64,000 bases of DNA from assembly GCA_016930175.1 (NCBI GenBank), contig JAFGHJ010000013.1, positions 62,001 to 126,000 on the forward strand, given 5' to 3'. Shown one piece after another: positions 9,487 to 17,879 of this stretch. Position 1 is the stretch's first letter, and the number at the start of each line of letters is the position of its first letter. The notes below the pieces were generated by a model. That model was not told the DNA's origin. It saw nothing but the letters and a program-made list of their open reading frames with translations, and did not search any database. Position numbers and translations under genes: made by a program. Origin of the DNA: Caldifarciminota bacterium. Its GTDB lineage: Bacteria; Hydrothermota; UBA3072.

Positions 9487-9771
9487 AAAATTACGGCTCC
9501 ATGCATTTTTCAATCAAACAGATAGAATTTTGCTTTTTAAATGTTAATATTAGGCCAGATACTGCTAAAAGAAACAATAAAGCCATTTGCCTTATATTAC
9601 TGAAGTAGTATAAATTGTCAAGGGAAATCAGGAGTTGGCGTAAGAAGATTTTCCCATTGACATATATTGTTAAGTGTATTATTATAAACCACCAATTTAA
9701 TGATTTGGTTTAGTGTATTTGTTTCATAAAAAGCCTATAAATTAGGATTTTTTTAGAATAGGTTATGATTA
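9487..9771. promoter_or_regulatory. Divergent intergenic region with two promoters
   Basis: This 285-bp gap holds back-to-back promoters: minus-strand TTGACA (9616-9621), 16 bp, TAATAT (9594-9599) for the glycan operon, and plus-strand TTGACA (9657-9662), 17 bp, TATTAT (9680-9685) for the peptidase operon. The plus transcript would carry a leader of about 80 nt. No other feature seen. Confidence 0.65.
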
Positions 9772-11007
9772 ATGGATAATTATAGAAAAAGTGTTTTGCC
9801 TTCCGGGGTAACTGTATGTTCAGAGTTTATACCTTCGGCCTATTCTGTTATCATTGGTGTTTACATAACCGTCGGTTCAAGAGACGAGGATGACAAGAAA
9901 GCTGGTATATCTCATTTTACTGAACATTCGGTATTTAAAGGGACTAAAAAACGCAATGAGCGGGAAATTTCTCTGGCTATAGAGTCGAGAGGAGGATATT
10001 TGAATGCTTCTACTTCCAGAGAGTGGACTTCTCTTTATGTTCATGTCCTTCCGGAAGAAGTTAATCTTGCCTGCGACATTCTTGCTGATTTGATAGAGAA
10101 TCCCAAATTTTCAGAAGATGCGTTAGAGGCTGAAAGAGCGGTGATTTTACAAGAAATTAAAATGTTTAATGATTCTCCTGAAAGTTTACTTTTCGATTAT
10201 ACATTTAAGAGTACTTTTGGTGAGGACCACCCTCTGGCAAGGTTAATTTTAGGAAGCATTGAATCTGTAAACAATATAAAACGTAAGGATGTAATAGATT
10301 TCTGGGAGAAAAGTTGGACAGCGGAGCGGATATTTGTGTCCGCTGTAGGCAAGGTTAATCATGATGGTTTGTACGATTTAATTAACAAGAAAATTATTAA
10401 GAAAAAAGGCAGCGGTATTACGAGGGAGTTTCCTTCGGTCATAAGTAAAAAAATAAATGCTATTGCCAAACCTGATTTAAATCATAAATATGTCGCACTT
10501 TCGTTTCCTTCTTTTTCCTATAATCATGAACTGAGATTTGCGCTTCTCGTTGCCGGGACTATACTCGGTTCAGGTATGAGTTCGCTTTTGTTTCAAAGAT
10601 TGCGTCAGGACTTGAGTTATGTTTACGAAGTATCAACTTTTAACGAGTTTTTCAGCGATGCCGGAATTTTTGGCATATATTTTTCTACCGATGAGAATAA
10701 GTTACAGGATGCTTTAAATGAAACAAGAGGTTTATTATATTCTCTGGATTTTACAGAGGAAGAGGTTGCAACCGCAAAGGAAAGATTAAAAGGTAATATT
10801 GTAATATCTCTGGAAAGCAGCGGGAATAGAATGGAAAGGAATGTAAAAGAAGAAATATGCAGGGGAAAACGTTCCACCATAGCTGATCTTCTAAAGAAAA
10901 TAGAAGACGTCTCCATGGACGAGATTAATATTATTACAAAAAATCACTTGAAGCCGGATAATTTCGTTCTAACAGTTTTAGGGGAAGAAGATAATGTCTC
11001 TTGGTGA
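9772..11007 (+). CDS. M16 family zinc peptidase (insulinase/processing peptidase type)
   Basis: 411 aa, the usual length of single-chain bacterial M16 proteins related to mitochondrial processing peptidase. The inverted zinc motif HFTEH is at about residues 47-51, with the distal glutamate in ERAVILQEIKMFNDSPE about 75 residues later. The C-terminal half has the expected GTILGSGMSSLLFQRLRQDLSYVYEVS. No signal peptide, so it is either cytoplasmic or exported by another route. First gene of a six-gene run; the next frame overlaps it by 14 nt. Probable role: degradation or processing of peptides. Confidence 0.92.
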   Translation: MDNYRKSVLPSGVTVCSEFIPSAYSVIIGVYITVGSRDEDDKKAGISHFTEHSVFKGTKKRNEREISLAIESRGGYLNASTSREWTSLYVHVLPEEVNLACDILADLIENPKFSEDALEAERAVILQEIKMFNDSPESLLFDYTFKSTFGEDHPLARLILGSIESVNNIKRKDVIDFWEKSWTAERIFVSAVGKVNHDGLYDLINKKIIKKKGSGITREFPSVISKKINAIAKPDLNHKYVALSFPSFSYNHELRFALLVAGTILGSGMSSLLFQRLRQDLSYVYEVSTFNEFFSDAGIFGIYFSTDENKLQDALNETRGLLYSLDFTEEEVATAKERLKGNIVISLESSGNRMERNVKEEICRGKRSTIADLLKKIEDVSMDEINIITKNHLKPDNFVLTVLGEEDNVSW

Positions 11008-12163
11008 TATTTACAATTCAAGAAGATTTTCTTTGTATGATTCTTTTCTCTTTAATTTTTACCGGGAGAGATTTTCCTATTTTATAAATCGCGATGTGCA
11101 GATTATAAATCTTTTTTCTGTAGACCCCATCAACACGCATCATTTGACGGATATTAGACCTCTTACAAGCGATGAAGTTATAAGAAGGCTTAAGTTATAT
11201 CTCGGCATTTCTGATGATTATAAATTGCTTATTCTTCCAAACAGATACTCCGCATACTATCTTCTTTTCTTTACCACTACCGATGTAGGAGACGAAGTGT
11301 TGACTCCTGCACCCGCGCCTTATTTCATAAAGCAGTACAGCGATCTTCTTTCGCTGGATGTAAAACTTATGGAAACGAATTCTGCGGAGGATTTTAATAT
11401 TCCTTTGAGAAGAGATTTCGAAGATTCTTTAACGCCTCGAACCAAGCTGTTGTATTTTTCTGAACCTAATTTTTCAGGGAGTATTCTTTATCCGAAAGAA
11501 AGCCTTGAAAGGATGCTCTTTATTTCCAGAAATTACCAGCTTTTTCTGGCTGTTGATGAATCGCTTGTTCATTTGGTGCGGAATCCTAAAAGTTTTGTTT
11601 TTTTGAAAAATATTTCGATTAATAATGAAAGAGTGATCAGAGTGAACAATTTTTTAAGAGATTTTTCTCTTGGCGATTCAACTATAATCATTTACCACGA
11701 AACTTTATCTTCCAAGATCGAATTGATTGCGAGTGATTTATTTCCTATAACGCTTTATGATCTATCTTTAATTGATTATTTTCTCGGGAACCCATCCAGT
11801 TTGATAGATAATAGGCTTGCAGAGATAGAACAAAATAGGACTATCATCCAGGATTTTATTAAAAGCAGGGAAGATGTTACGGCAGCTTATTCAAACAGTA
11901 TTTCTTCTATTTTCTTAAAATTACCCGTACCAAGTGCCGATACATTTGTGGAATGGTTACTTTGCGAGTATAATCGGGATAAGAGAACAGTGTTTATCGC
12001 GCCTTCAATCTTTTTTCATTCCGATCAATATGAAGACGAGGGAGAAGTCCTGATCGACTATCGTTATCTCAATCCTGAAATTCTGGAAGAAGGTCTTGAT
12101 ATATTGCAGGATGCTCTTAATCAGTATCTGGGATTGCCGTCTGTGAAAGAAGTCGAAAAATGA
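10994..12163 (+). CDS. Aminotransferase-fold protein lacking the PLP lysine (pseudoenzyme candidate)
   Basis: 389 aa with the outline of a class I/II aminotransferase. Recognisable are the cofactor-domain start (LLILPNRYSAYYLLFF, then DVGDEVLTPAPAPYF), the SEPNFSGSILYPKESLERM stretch equivalent to the NPxNPTG loop, and FLAVDES with the Asp that binds the pyridine nitrogen (D188). The active-site block that should read SxSKxFSL reads NFLRDFSL, with Arg222 where the Schiff-base lysine belongs, and the C-terminal substrate Arg region reads EVLIDYRYL. It is therefore probably not a PLP transaminase; a structural or regulatory partner is possible. Start overlaps the peptidase gene by 14 nt. A distant PLP enzyme using another lysine cannot be excluded. 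Confidence 0.65.
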   Translation: MSLGDIYNSRRFSLYDSFLFNFYRERFSYFINRDVQIINLFSVDPINTHHLTDIRPLTSDEVIRRLKLYLGISDDYKLLILPNRYSAYYLLFFTTTDVGDEVLTPAPAPYFIKQYSDLLSLDVKLMETNSAEDFNIPLRRDFEDSLTPRTKLLYFSEPNFSGSILYPKESLERMLFISRNYQLFLAVDESLVHLVRNPKSFVFLKNISINNERVIRVNNFLRDFSLGDSTIIIYHETLSSKIELIASDLFPITLYDLSLIDYFLGNPSSLIDNRLAEIEQNRTIIQDFIKSREDVTAAYSNSISSIFLKLPVPSADTFVEWLLCEYNRDKRTVFIAPSIFFHSDQYEDEGEVLIDYRYLNPEILEEGLDILQDALNQYLGLPSVKEVEK

Positions 12164-12205
12164 GTTCGGTAAAGGGTATTTGGGAGATTTTACGAAAAGG
12201 TCTTT

Positions 12206-12640
12206 ATGCAATTAACAATAAAAATTAAAAAACTGGATGTAAGTTTACCACTTCCTCATTATCAAACAGAGGGTAGTGCCGGTTTAGATTTATACGCTTC
12301 TGAGGATTGTATTTTAGATTCCGGAGATTTTAAATTGATTCCTACAGGAGTTGCTCTTGAGATTCCTTTAGGGTACGAAGGAGAAGTCAGGGCAAGAAGT
12401 GGGCTCGCTTCAAAGTTTGGAATAGGGGTGTTGAATTCTCCGGGAACAATTGATTCCGATTATCGGGGCGAAGTAAAAGTTATTCTTTTTAATTTTGGTA
12501 AAGAAAAATTTGAGATAAAAAAAGGGAATAGAATAGCGCAGTTGATTATCTCTAAAGTCGAAAAAGTAAATTTAAAAGAGGTAAAAGAGCTGAAGGTAAC
12601 TAAAAGGGAGGATGGGGGTTTCGGTTCTACAGATTATTGA
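12206..12640 (+). CDS. dut: dUTP diphosphatase
   Basis: 144 aa, normal for trimeric dUTPase, which hydrolyses dUTP to dUMP and pyrophosphate and keeps uracil out of DNA. All five family motifs are visible: AGLDLYA, RSGLASKFGI, SPGTIDSDYRGEVKV, the GNRIAQLII stretch and the C-terminal P-loop-like RxxGGFGSTDY. Starts at ATG 12206, 42 nt after the preceding stop. Sits mid-operon between the pseudo-aminotransferase and an acyltransferase, a common kind of mixed housekeeping placement. Confidence 0.97.
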   Translation: MQLTIKIKKLDVSLPLPHYQTEGSAGLDLYASEDCILDSGDFKLIPTGVALEIPLGYEGEVRARSGLASKFGIGVLNSPGTIDSDYRGEVKVILFNFGKEKFEIKKGNRIAQLIISKVEKVNLKEVKELKVTKREDGGFGSTDY

Positions 12641-12642
12641 TT

Positions 12643-13482
12643 ATGAAAAAAACCTTTATGCTTTTAATGACTCAGTTATTACTCTTTACTCCCGCTTTTT
12701 TACGGGAGTTTTTGGCAATAACTCTCGGGACTTTGTGGTTTTATTTCGCAGGAGAAAGAAGAGAAATCATAAGAGAAAATTTAATTGCGGTTCTGGGTAA
12801 GGCTGAAGATAAGGATATCAGAGAAGTTTTTATCAATTTTATGAGAGTTTACGGTGATATTCTTAATATTCCCAATATGAGTAAAGCGTATATACAATCT
12901 ATGGTAAGGGTTAAAAACATTAACTATTTTCAACAAGAGTTGAATAAGGGTAAGGGTATAATTCTTGTTTCTCCTCACGTAGGAGGTATGGAATTGTCGG
13001 GTATTTATCTTACAAGTTTGGGTCTTCCTCTCTACTCTGTCGCGGAGACTAAAGGTCCGGGGATTAATTTTTTTAGATTTTATAATCGTTATAGAGCGCA
13101 TTTCGGAAATAAATTATTGCCTCTTGAGAGTAGAAAATTGCCATTTATGCTGATGAGAACTTTAAAGAAAAACAAGATTGTTGTTTTAATTGGCGATAGG
13201 GATATTTCGGATTCCGGAACGACAAGTGAGTTCTTTAATCGTAGGGCATCGATTCCGAAAGGTATTACTTTTCTTTCCAAGAAGACGGGTGCACCTGTTA
13301 TGATGGGGGTTCTTGCTCTTGACCCTGATTCGCCGCGATACTCAGGTGGGGTTTTTAAACCCATTTATCCTGAAGATTTTGATTCCGCTGATGAAATGTT
13401 AAAAGAAGTTATTCGTTTAATGGAAAAGGTTATAAGAATGTATCCTTTTCAATGGTTTGTTTTTCAGAAAATCTGGAAATGA
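12643..13482 (+). CDS. LpxL/HtrB-type lysophospholipid acyltransferase
   Basis: 279 aa from ATG 12643 (a TTG two codons upstream overlaps the dut stop). One N-terminal membrane stretch (MLLMTQLLLFTPAFLREFLAITLGTLWF) is followed by the acyltransferase signature SPHVGGMEL, an HX4E motif at about residue 105, and later GDRDISDSG and FFNRRASIPKGI, the second family block. LpxL-type enzymes add secondary acyl chains to lipid A precursors, on the cytoplasmic face of the inner membrane; the same family also acylates other glycolipids such as PIMs, so with the adjoining GT4 gene a glycolipid substrate is equally possible. Shares an ATGA overlap with the next gene. Confidence 0.88.
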   Translation: MKKTFMLLMTQLLLFTPAFLREFLAITLGTLWFYFAGERREIIRENLIAVLGKAEDKDIREVFINFMRVYGDILNIPNMSKAYIQSMVRVKNINYFQQELNKGKGIILVSPHVGGMELSGIYLTSLGLPLYSVAETKGPGINFFRFYNRYRAHFGNKLLPLESRKLPFMLMRTLKKNKIVVLIGDRDISDSGTTSEFFNRRASIPKGITFLSKKTGAPVMMGVLALDPDSPRYSGGVFKPIYPEDFDSADEMLKEVIRLMEKVIRMYPFQWFVFQKIWK

Positions 13483-14567
13483 AAATTCTTTTTGTCTCTG
13501 ACTTTTATTATCCCCATATCGGAGGAGTTACCGAACATATTTACCATCTGGCGAACGAGTTTGAAGAGATGGGACACAAGGTTTCAATCCTTACCGCTGA
13601 TATCAAAGGGGATTTAAAACCGGATGAAAGGAGAGTTGTACGTTTGGGAAAGTCGATTGTTATTCCTATGAATAAGTCTAATGCGAGAATGACCGGCTGG
13701 GTTAATCTATCTATGCTTTCAAGTGTTGTTAATGATTATGACGTTATTCATATTCATGGTGTAATTGCTCCTACTTTGCCTCTGCTTTCCCTTAAAGTAT
13801 CGAAGAAAACAAATATATTTACATTTCACCCGGCTTTTGAATCATCTAATTTGTATAAAATCTCTAAAAATTATTTGAAGCACTATTTCGAAAAGATAGA
13901 CGGTAAAATTGCCGTTTCGATTACCGCCAGAGATTCTATTCGAAGGTATTTTCCGGGAGAATATCGCGTAATTCCTAACGGAGTGGATAGAGACAGGTTT
14001 AAAGCTTTTGGCAAAGAAAAAAATCCTTTTGAAATTTTATTTGTTGGCAGAATAGAGCCAAGGAAAGGATTGCAGTTCTTAGTTAACGCTATGGTAGAAA
14101 TAAGGCGGAAGTTCCCGGAAGCGAGACTCACGGTAGCCGGCGGAGGTTATAAGGGGATGAAACTGGGTATACCTTCTGAAGTTAAGGATTCTATTAGATT
14201 CTTGGGTTTTGTCGCTCCTTCGGATTTGCCCGGGATATTTAGCCGGGCATCGGTTTTTGTCTCTCCGGCTATCAGCGGAGAAAGTTTTGGGATTGTCTTA
14301 TTGGAGGCGATGGCTACGGAGACTCCGGTTATTGCGTCAAATATATCTGGTTACAGATGTGTCATAGAAGACGGAAAGAACGGATTACTTGTAACCCCTG
14401 CGGATTCAAAAGATATAGCTGATAAAGTTATAACCCTTTTTAAAGATAGAAAGCTATGTGAAAATCTGGTTAAGGGAGGTCTCAAAACGGCTACGAAGTA
14501 CTCATGGAGTTCGATAGCAAAAGATATTATGGATTTTTATTATGAAGTCAATCCTTCTCTACCATAA
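13479..14567 (+). CDS. Family 4 glycosyltransferase (GT-B)
   Basis: 362 aa from ATG 13479, which overlaps the upstream stop (ATGA). The N-terminal domain has the typical DFYYPHIGGVTEHIYHLANEF, the donor domain has EILFVGRIEPRKGLQFLVNAM and the E-x7-E motif in GESFGIVLLEAMA (about residue 273). These are hallmarks of retaining GT4 enzymes similar to PimA/PimB mannosyltransferases. Placed directly after an LpxL-type acyltransferase and before a polysaccharide deacetylase, it probably helps to build an envelope glycolipid. Donor sugar unknown. Confidence 0.92.
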   Translation: MKILFVSDFYYPHIGGVTEHIYHLANEFEEMGHKVSILTADIKGDLKPDERRVVRLGKSIVIPMNKSNARMTGWVNLSMLSSVVNDYDVIHIHGVIAPTLPLLSLKVSKKTNIFTFHPAFESSNLYKISKNYLKHYFEKIDGKIAVSITARDSIRRYFPGEYRVIPNGVDRDRFKAFGKEKNPFEILFVGRIEPRKGLQFLVNAMVEIRRKFPEARLTVAGGGYKGMKLGIPSEVKDSIRFLGFVAPSDLPGIFSRASVFVSPAISGESFGIVLLEAMATETPVIASNISGYRCVIEDGKNGLLVTPADSKDIADKVITLFKDRKLCENLVKGGLKTATKYSWSSIAKDIMDFYYEVNPSLP

Positions 14568-15315
14568 TATAGCCAGAACTTTTTCGCCTTACGGTTCGAT
14601 CGTATTTCCGGATGTTTTTGCGAAACATATAAGATTTTTGAAAAGAAAAGGTATCAAATTTCTTAGTCCCTCCGAGTTTTTCGAGGCAGACTCGGGGGTT
14701 TTGCTTACTTTTGATGACGGATTCGTCGATTTATATGATTTCGCCTTTCCTGTGCTTACCGAGGAAAAAATTCCCGCTTTAATATTTGTGGTTTCCGGTT
14801 ATGCAGGAAAGAAAAACGAATGGGAAGTTACTCTTGGAAAATCATTTACTCATCTTTCCTGGGATAAGATAAAAGAAATGCATAAATATGGCATCACAAT
14901 TGGTTCTCATTCGCATCTTCATCCAGATTATTCACGCAGTCCTTTTGATTTAGTTAAGCGGGATATGGAAGTTTCTCTTAAGACTATTTCTGAAAAAATA
15001 GGGGAGAGAGTTAAGTATCTTTCTTATCCGTTTGGTAGAATAAGGAAAGACGAATGGCAATTAGCCGAGGACGCCGGTTACGAAAACGCGTTCATTTCTA
15101 CACCGAAAGAGACAATCAATCCTTACCTTTTAGGTCGCTGGGGTGTATACACGATAGATACTCTTTTCAATCTTTCGGCAAAAATAGGTTTAAATAGATT
15201 CGGAGGTCTTGATAGACTTAAATGTAAAGGCATCAACTGGGTTTCAAACGCGACGGGGATAATAAAAGACGTGTTTCCTGGCAAAGGAATACAAAATACA
15301 GATATTGAGATTTGA
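14542..15315 (+). CDS. Polysaccharide deacetylase (NodB homology domain)
   Basis: 257 aa, carbohydrate esterase 4 family. Visible are motif 1 TFDDGFVD with the catalytic/metal Asp pair (about residue 57), motif 2 GSHSHLHPD with the two metal-binding His (about 117), and SYPFGRIRKDE (about 155). No signal peptide, so it would act in the cytoplasm on a lipid-linked or nucleotide-linked amino sugar, as in deacetylases of glycolipid assembly. The frame starts 26 nt inside the preceding glycosyltransferase gene. Last gene of the operon. Confidence 0.92.
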   Translation: MKSILLYHNIARTFSPYGSIVFPDVFAKHIRFLKRKGIKFLSPSEFFEADSGVLLTFDDGFVDLYDFAFPVLTEEKIPALIFVVSGYAGKKNEWEVTLGKSFTHLSWDKIKEMHKYGITIGSHSHLHPDYSRSPFDLVKRDMEVSLKTISEKIGERVKYLSYPFGRIRKDEWQLAEDAGYENAFISTPKETINPYLLGRWGVYTIDTLFNLSAKIGLNRFGGLDRLKCKGINWVSNATGIIKDVFPGKGIQNTDIEI

Positions 15316-15319
15316 ACGG

Positions 15320-15500
15320 GTATAGTGTAAGAAACTACAAATTAAATATTAAAAATTAAAAAGCAAAATGACAAATAAGAATTTAAAAATAATTAGAACG
15401 CAGATAAACGCAGATTTAAAAGGATTTTTATTTATTGTTTTTCAATAGATTTTTGAACTTTGATTTGTAATTTTACTTTTTGATATTTGATTTTTGATCT
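15320..15500. repeat. Intergenic repeat remnant between convergent genes
   Basis: The 189-bp gap contains AACGCAGATAAACGCAGATTTAAA (15399 onward; a member of the A/C-rich repeat family) and A/T-rich mirror text of the kind AAATTAAATATTAAAAATT and TTTTGATATTTGATTTTTGA on its other side, which could pair and act as a two-way terminator. Confidence 0.5.
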
Positions 15501-15504
15501 TTTT

Positions 15505-16296
15505 TTATTTTGTTTCAATAACGACAGGGAGTTTTATGCGTTTGAAATGGGTTGATTCAACAAGATTAATAGTTTTTTTAATATGTTCTTCTTTAAAACC
15601 GGCTTCTATGATTTCCTTTTTACTTTTACCTTCATCTACATAGAGTTTAAGGATTGGGTCGAGTATTTTGTAGGGTAGGAGTTCTTCCTCGTCTTTCTGG
15701 TCTTTATTTAACTCCGCAGAAGGAGCTTTTTCTATAATCGATTTTGGGATTGGATTACCTTTATTTTTGTTAATCCACTCTGCCAGTTCATAAACTTCTG
15801 TTTTGTATAGACTTCCTATGGGAGCAATTGCGCCCACGGTGTCGCCGTAAAGTGTGCAATAACCTGTTAGTATCTCCGAGCGGTTTCCTGTTGCGATTAC
15901 GATCGCGTTCTTCCTGTTTGCAACGTACATTAATAAATTTGCTCTAATTCTTGCCTGGAGATTTTCTTCAGGTATTTCAATTTCTTTAATTATAAATTTT
16001 TTGGCGAGGGTTTCTATATATGTGTCGAAAATATTGGTTATATCAAATTCAGTTAGAGGTACCTGCATGTTTTTACAAAGTTCATACGCGTCTTCTTTGC
16101 TGCTCTCGGCAGTAAATTCCGTTGGCATAAAAATGCAGTCGATATTTTCTTTCCCAATTACGTGAGTTGTAAGCAAAGCAACGATACTTGAGTCGATACC
16201 GCCGCTTAATCCTATAACCGCCCGCGTAATATTATTTTCTTTGAAATATTTTTTTATCTCTTCTATTAGTTTATTGTATATATCTGGCGAATTCAT
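15505..16296 (-). CDS. nadE: NH3-dependent NAD+ synthetase
   Basis: 263 aa from ATG 16296. The frame extends to a TTG at 16347, but a promoter-like pair lies inside that extension and homologues begin near this ATG. It has the ATP-pyrophosphatase loop GLSGGIDSS (about residue 28), the NAD-binding ARIRANLLMYVANRKN and the GNRSEILTGYCTLYGD block. It joins deamido-NAD and ammonia with ATP to give NAD+. There is no glutaminase domain, so ammonia or a partner amidotransferase must supply nitrogen. Length fits the short ammonia-dependent form. Stands alone, convergent with the deacetylase gene. Confidence 0.95.
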   Translation of the reverse strand: MNSPDIYNKLIEEIKKYFKENNITRAVIGLSGGIDSSIVALLTTHVIGKENIDCIFMPTEFTAESSKEDAYELCKNMQVPLTEFDITNIFDTYIETLAKKFIIKEIEIPEENLQARIRANLLMYVANRKNAIVIATGNRSEILTGYCTLYGDTVGAIAPIGSLYKTEVYELAEWINKNKGNPIPKSIIEKAPSAELNKDQKDEEELLPYKILDPILKLYVDEGKSKKEIIEAGFKEEHIKKTINLVESTHFKRIKLPVVIETK

Positions 16297-16304
16297 TACT
16301 ATAA

Positions 16305-16331
16305 ATTTTATATTGTTTTGGTTTTTGTCAA
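16305..16331 (-). promoter_or_regulatory. Possible nadE promoter
   Basis: Minus-strand TTGACA (16326-16331), 15-bp spacer, TAAAAT (16305-16310). If used, transcription would begin about at the nadE ATG (16296), giving a leaderless message; no Shine-Dalgarno is present ahead of that ATG. Confidence 0.4.
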
Positions 16332-16357
16332 CTCTAAAAATTTCCAAATCTCTAACC

Positions 16358-16385
16358 TTGACTATATAATATTTTTATTTAGTAT
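16358..16385 (+). promoter_or_regulatory. Promoter of the TrkA-N channel-like gene
   Basis: TTGACT (16358-16363), 16-bp spacer, TAGTAT (16380-16385), followed by AAGGAGG at 16394-16400. Confidence 0.5.
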
Positions 16386-16407
16386 TTAAAAGTAAGGAGG
16401 TGAAGTG

Positions 16408-17532
16408 GTGAAAAGGAAAATTGCCATTTTCTATTCAAAAATGAAAAAATTTGGAGTCCACCGATTTATTCGTTTTTTACAAAAGCACTTTGTAATACGA
16501 CCATTAATCTCAGTTCTTAGTCTCTTTGTAATCATTTACGCTGGTATTACTATACTTATAACAATTCTTGAGGATCTAAGTTTCGCGGAAGCCAGCGTAA
16601 TGCTTTTGCCTGCTTTCCTTGGTGAATTGGGCGTTTTAGAAGTAAAATGCTTTTTGACCAAAATCGGTATGCTGGCTTCACTGTTAGTGAGTTTATTGTT
16701 TGTGGCTGTTGTTACCGCTAAAATTACAAGTGTATTTGTAGAATTTGTAGCAAGAGGAGGGAGTATTGTGAAAAAAGTAGACTTTTCAGATCATATTATA
16801 ATTTGCGGCTGGAATTTCCAGGGCAAGAAAATTGTAGAAAAATTGTATAATGCCGACTTAAAGAGGAAAAGAAATGTAGTTATTTTGGCAAATCTTGATA
16901 CTCGACCAGTACAGGATGAAAGGATTGAATTCATAAAAGGAGAGCCTACGCAAGATGAAGATTTAATAAACGCCGGCGTTAAAAGAGCAAGCAGCGTTAT
17001 TGTCTTGAGTGACCTTAGAAAGGAAGCAAATGAAGCAGATGCTGAAGCATTAATGATTGTCCTGGCAGTAGAGTCTTTGAATCGCCAGGTGCATACGAGT
17101 GTTCAGATACTCAATTCGGACAACAGAATTCATCTTGAGAGAGCTCATGCGGATGAAATAATTTCTCTAGACCAGTTAGGCGGAAGTCTCAGCGTAGCTT
17201 CTTCTCTAAATCCTGGAGTTTCAAATATAGTAACAGAATTATTGACATTTAACTCAGGTAGCGAATTCTACCGGTATGATAGAAAACTCTCTGATGAGAT
17301 TATAGGAAAGGAATTTTCAGAAGTTGTTAGTATTCTGGCGAGACGTAAAATTATATTATTAGGAGTTGAAATCGATGATTCGCCGGAAATAAGAAAAAAG
17401 TTAACCATGGATGTGCTTCATCCTGTAGAAGAGAAAGGAAGGCTTATTATGGTTAATCCTCAGAGTTCATACAAGATTCGCCAGGGGGACGCCCTTTTTA
17501 TAATCGCAGAGTCTGAGCCAATTAAATTATAA
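16408..17532 (+). CDS. TrkA-N (RCK) ion-channel-like protein with altered pore
   Basis: 374 aa from GTG 16408, 7 nt after AAGGAGG; the in-frame GTG at 16405 is the alternative. Layout is that of a two-helix RCK channel: TM1 (about 33-53), pore helix (58-70), TM2 (85-108), then a Rossmann RCK domain beginning HIIICGWNFQGKKIVEKL and a C-terminal TrkA-C-like domain. The selectivity filter of potassium channels (TVGYG) is absent; the aligned place reads PAFLGELGVLE. The RCK part also has HADEIISLDQLGGSLSVASS, as in Castor/Pollux-like and related channels. It is probably an ion channel of different selectivity, or gated by a nucleotide or ion; potassium transport should not be assumed. Confidence 0.75.
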   Translation: MKRKIAIFYSKMKKFGVHRFIRFLQKHFVIRPLISVLSLFVIIYAGITILITILEDLSFAEASVMLLPAFLGELGVLEVKCFLTKIGMLASLLVSLLFVAVVTAKITSVFVEFVARGGSIVKKVDFSDHIIICGWNFQGKKIVEKLYNADLKRKRNVVILANLDTRPVQDERIEFIKGEPTQDEDLINAGVKRASSVIVLSDLRKEANEADAEALMIVLAVESLNRQVHTSVQILNSDNRIHLERAHADEIISLDQLGGSLSVASSLNPGVSNIVTELLTFNSGSEFYRYDRKLSDEIIGKEFSEVVSILARRKIILLGVEIDDSPEIRKKLTMDVLHPVEEKGRLIMVNPQSSYKIRQGDALFIIAESEPIKL

Positions 17533-17547
17533 TAGAAAAGAGGAGAA

Positions 17548-17754
17548 ATGAATTTGATAAATAAGATGAATAAACGGGTGGAACATATGAGCGTTTTTGA
17601 TCTGAAGTTGACGCAATGGGCGACATTGTTTATAGCTTTTATTATAGCCAAATTGTTCCCCAAGATATTAAATATTAATATCTGGTGGTTCGTTGGATTG
17701 TTTATGCTTTGCCTTATAAAACCAGTATATGTGTTTTATTTTAAGAAGTCTTAA
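17548..17754 (+). CDS. Small two-helix membrane protein
   Basis: 68 aa, preceded by AGGAG (17541-17545) 2 nt upstream of the ATG, with later in-frame ATGs at 17566 and 17587 as alternatives. Two hydrophobic segments (WATLFIAFIIAKLFPKIL and WWFVGLFMLCLIKPVYVFYF) are joined by a short turn. Small proteins of this shape are common in uncultivated bacteria and archaea but have no assigned function. It lies 15 nt behind the channel-like gene in the same direction, so the two may be co-expressed. Confidence 0.65.
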   Translation: MNLINKMNKRVEHMSVFDLKLTQWATLFIAFIIAKLFPKILNINIWWFVGLFMLCLIKPVYVFYFKKS

Positions 17755-17879
17755 AAAAGCTAAGCAAATAATTTTAACTATTTTTCAATTTAATTTGGAT
17801 TCGAAGGAACTACTTAAACAAATCAAGAAGTGCGAAAAAAAATCTAAATCCTATATACCAAATCCTAAATTCCGGATTA

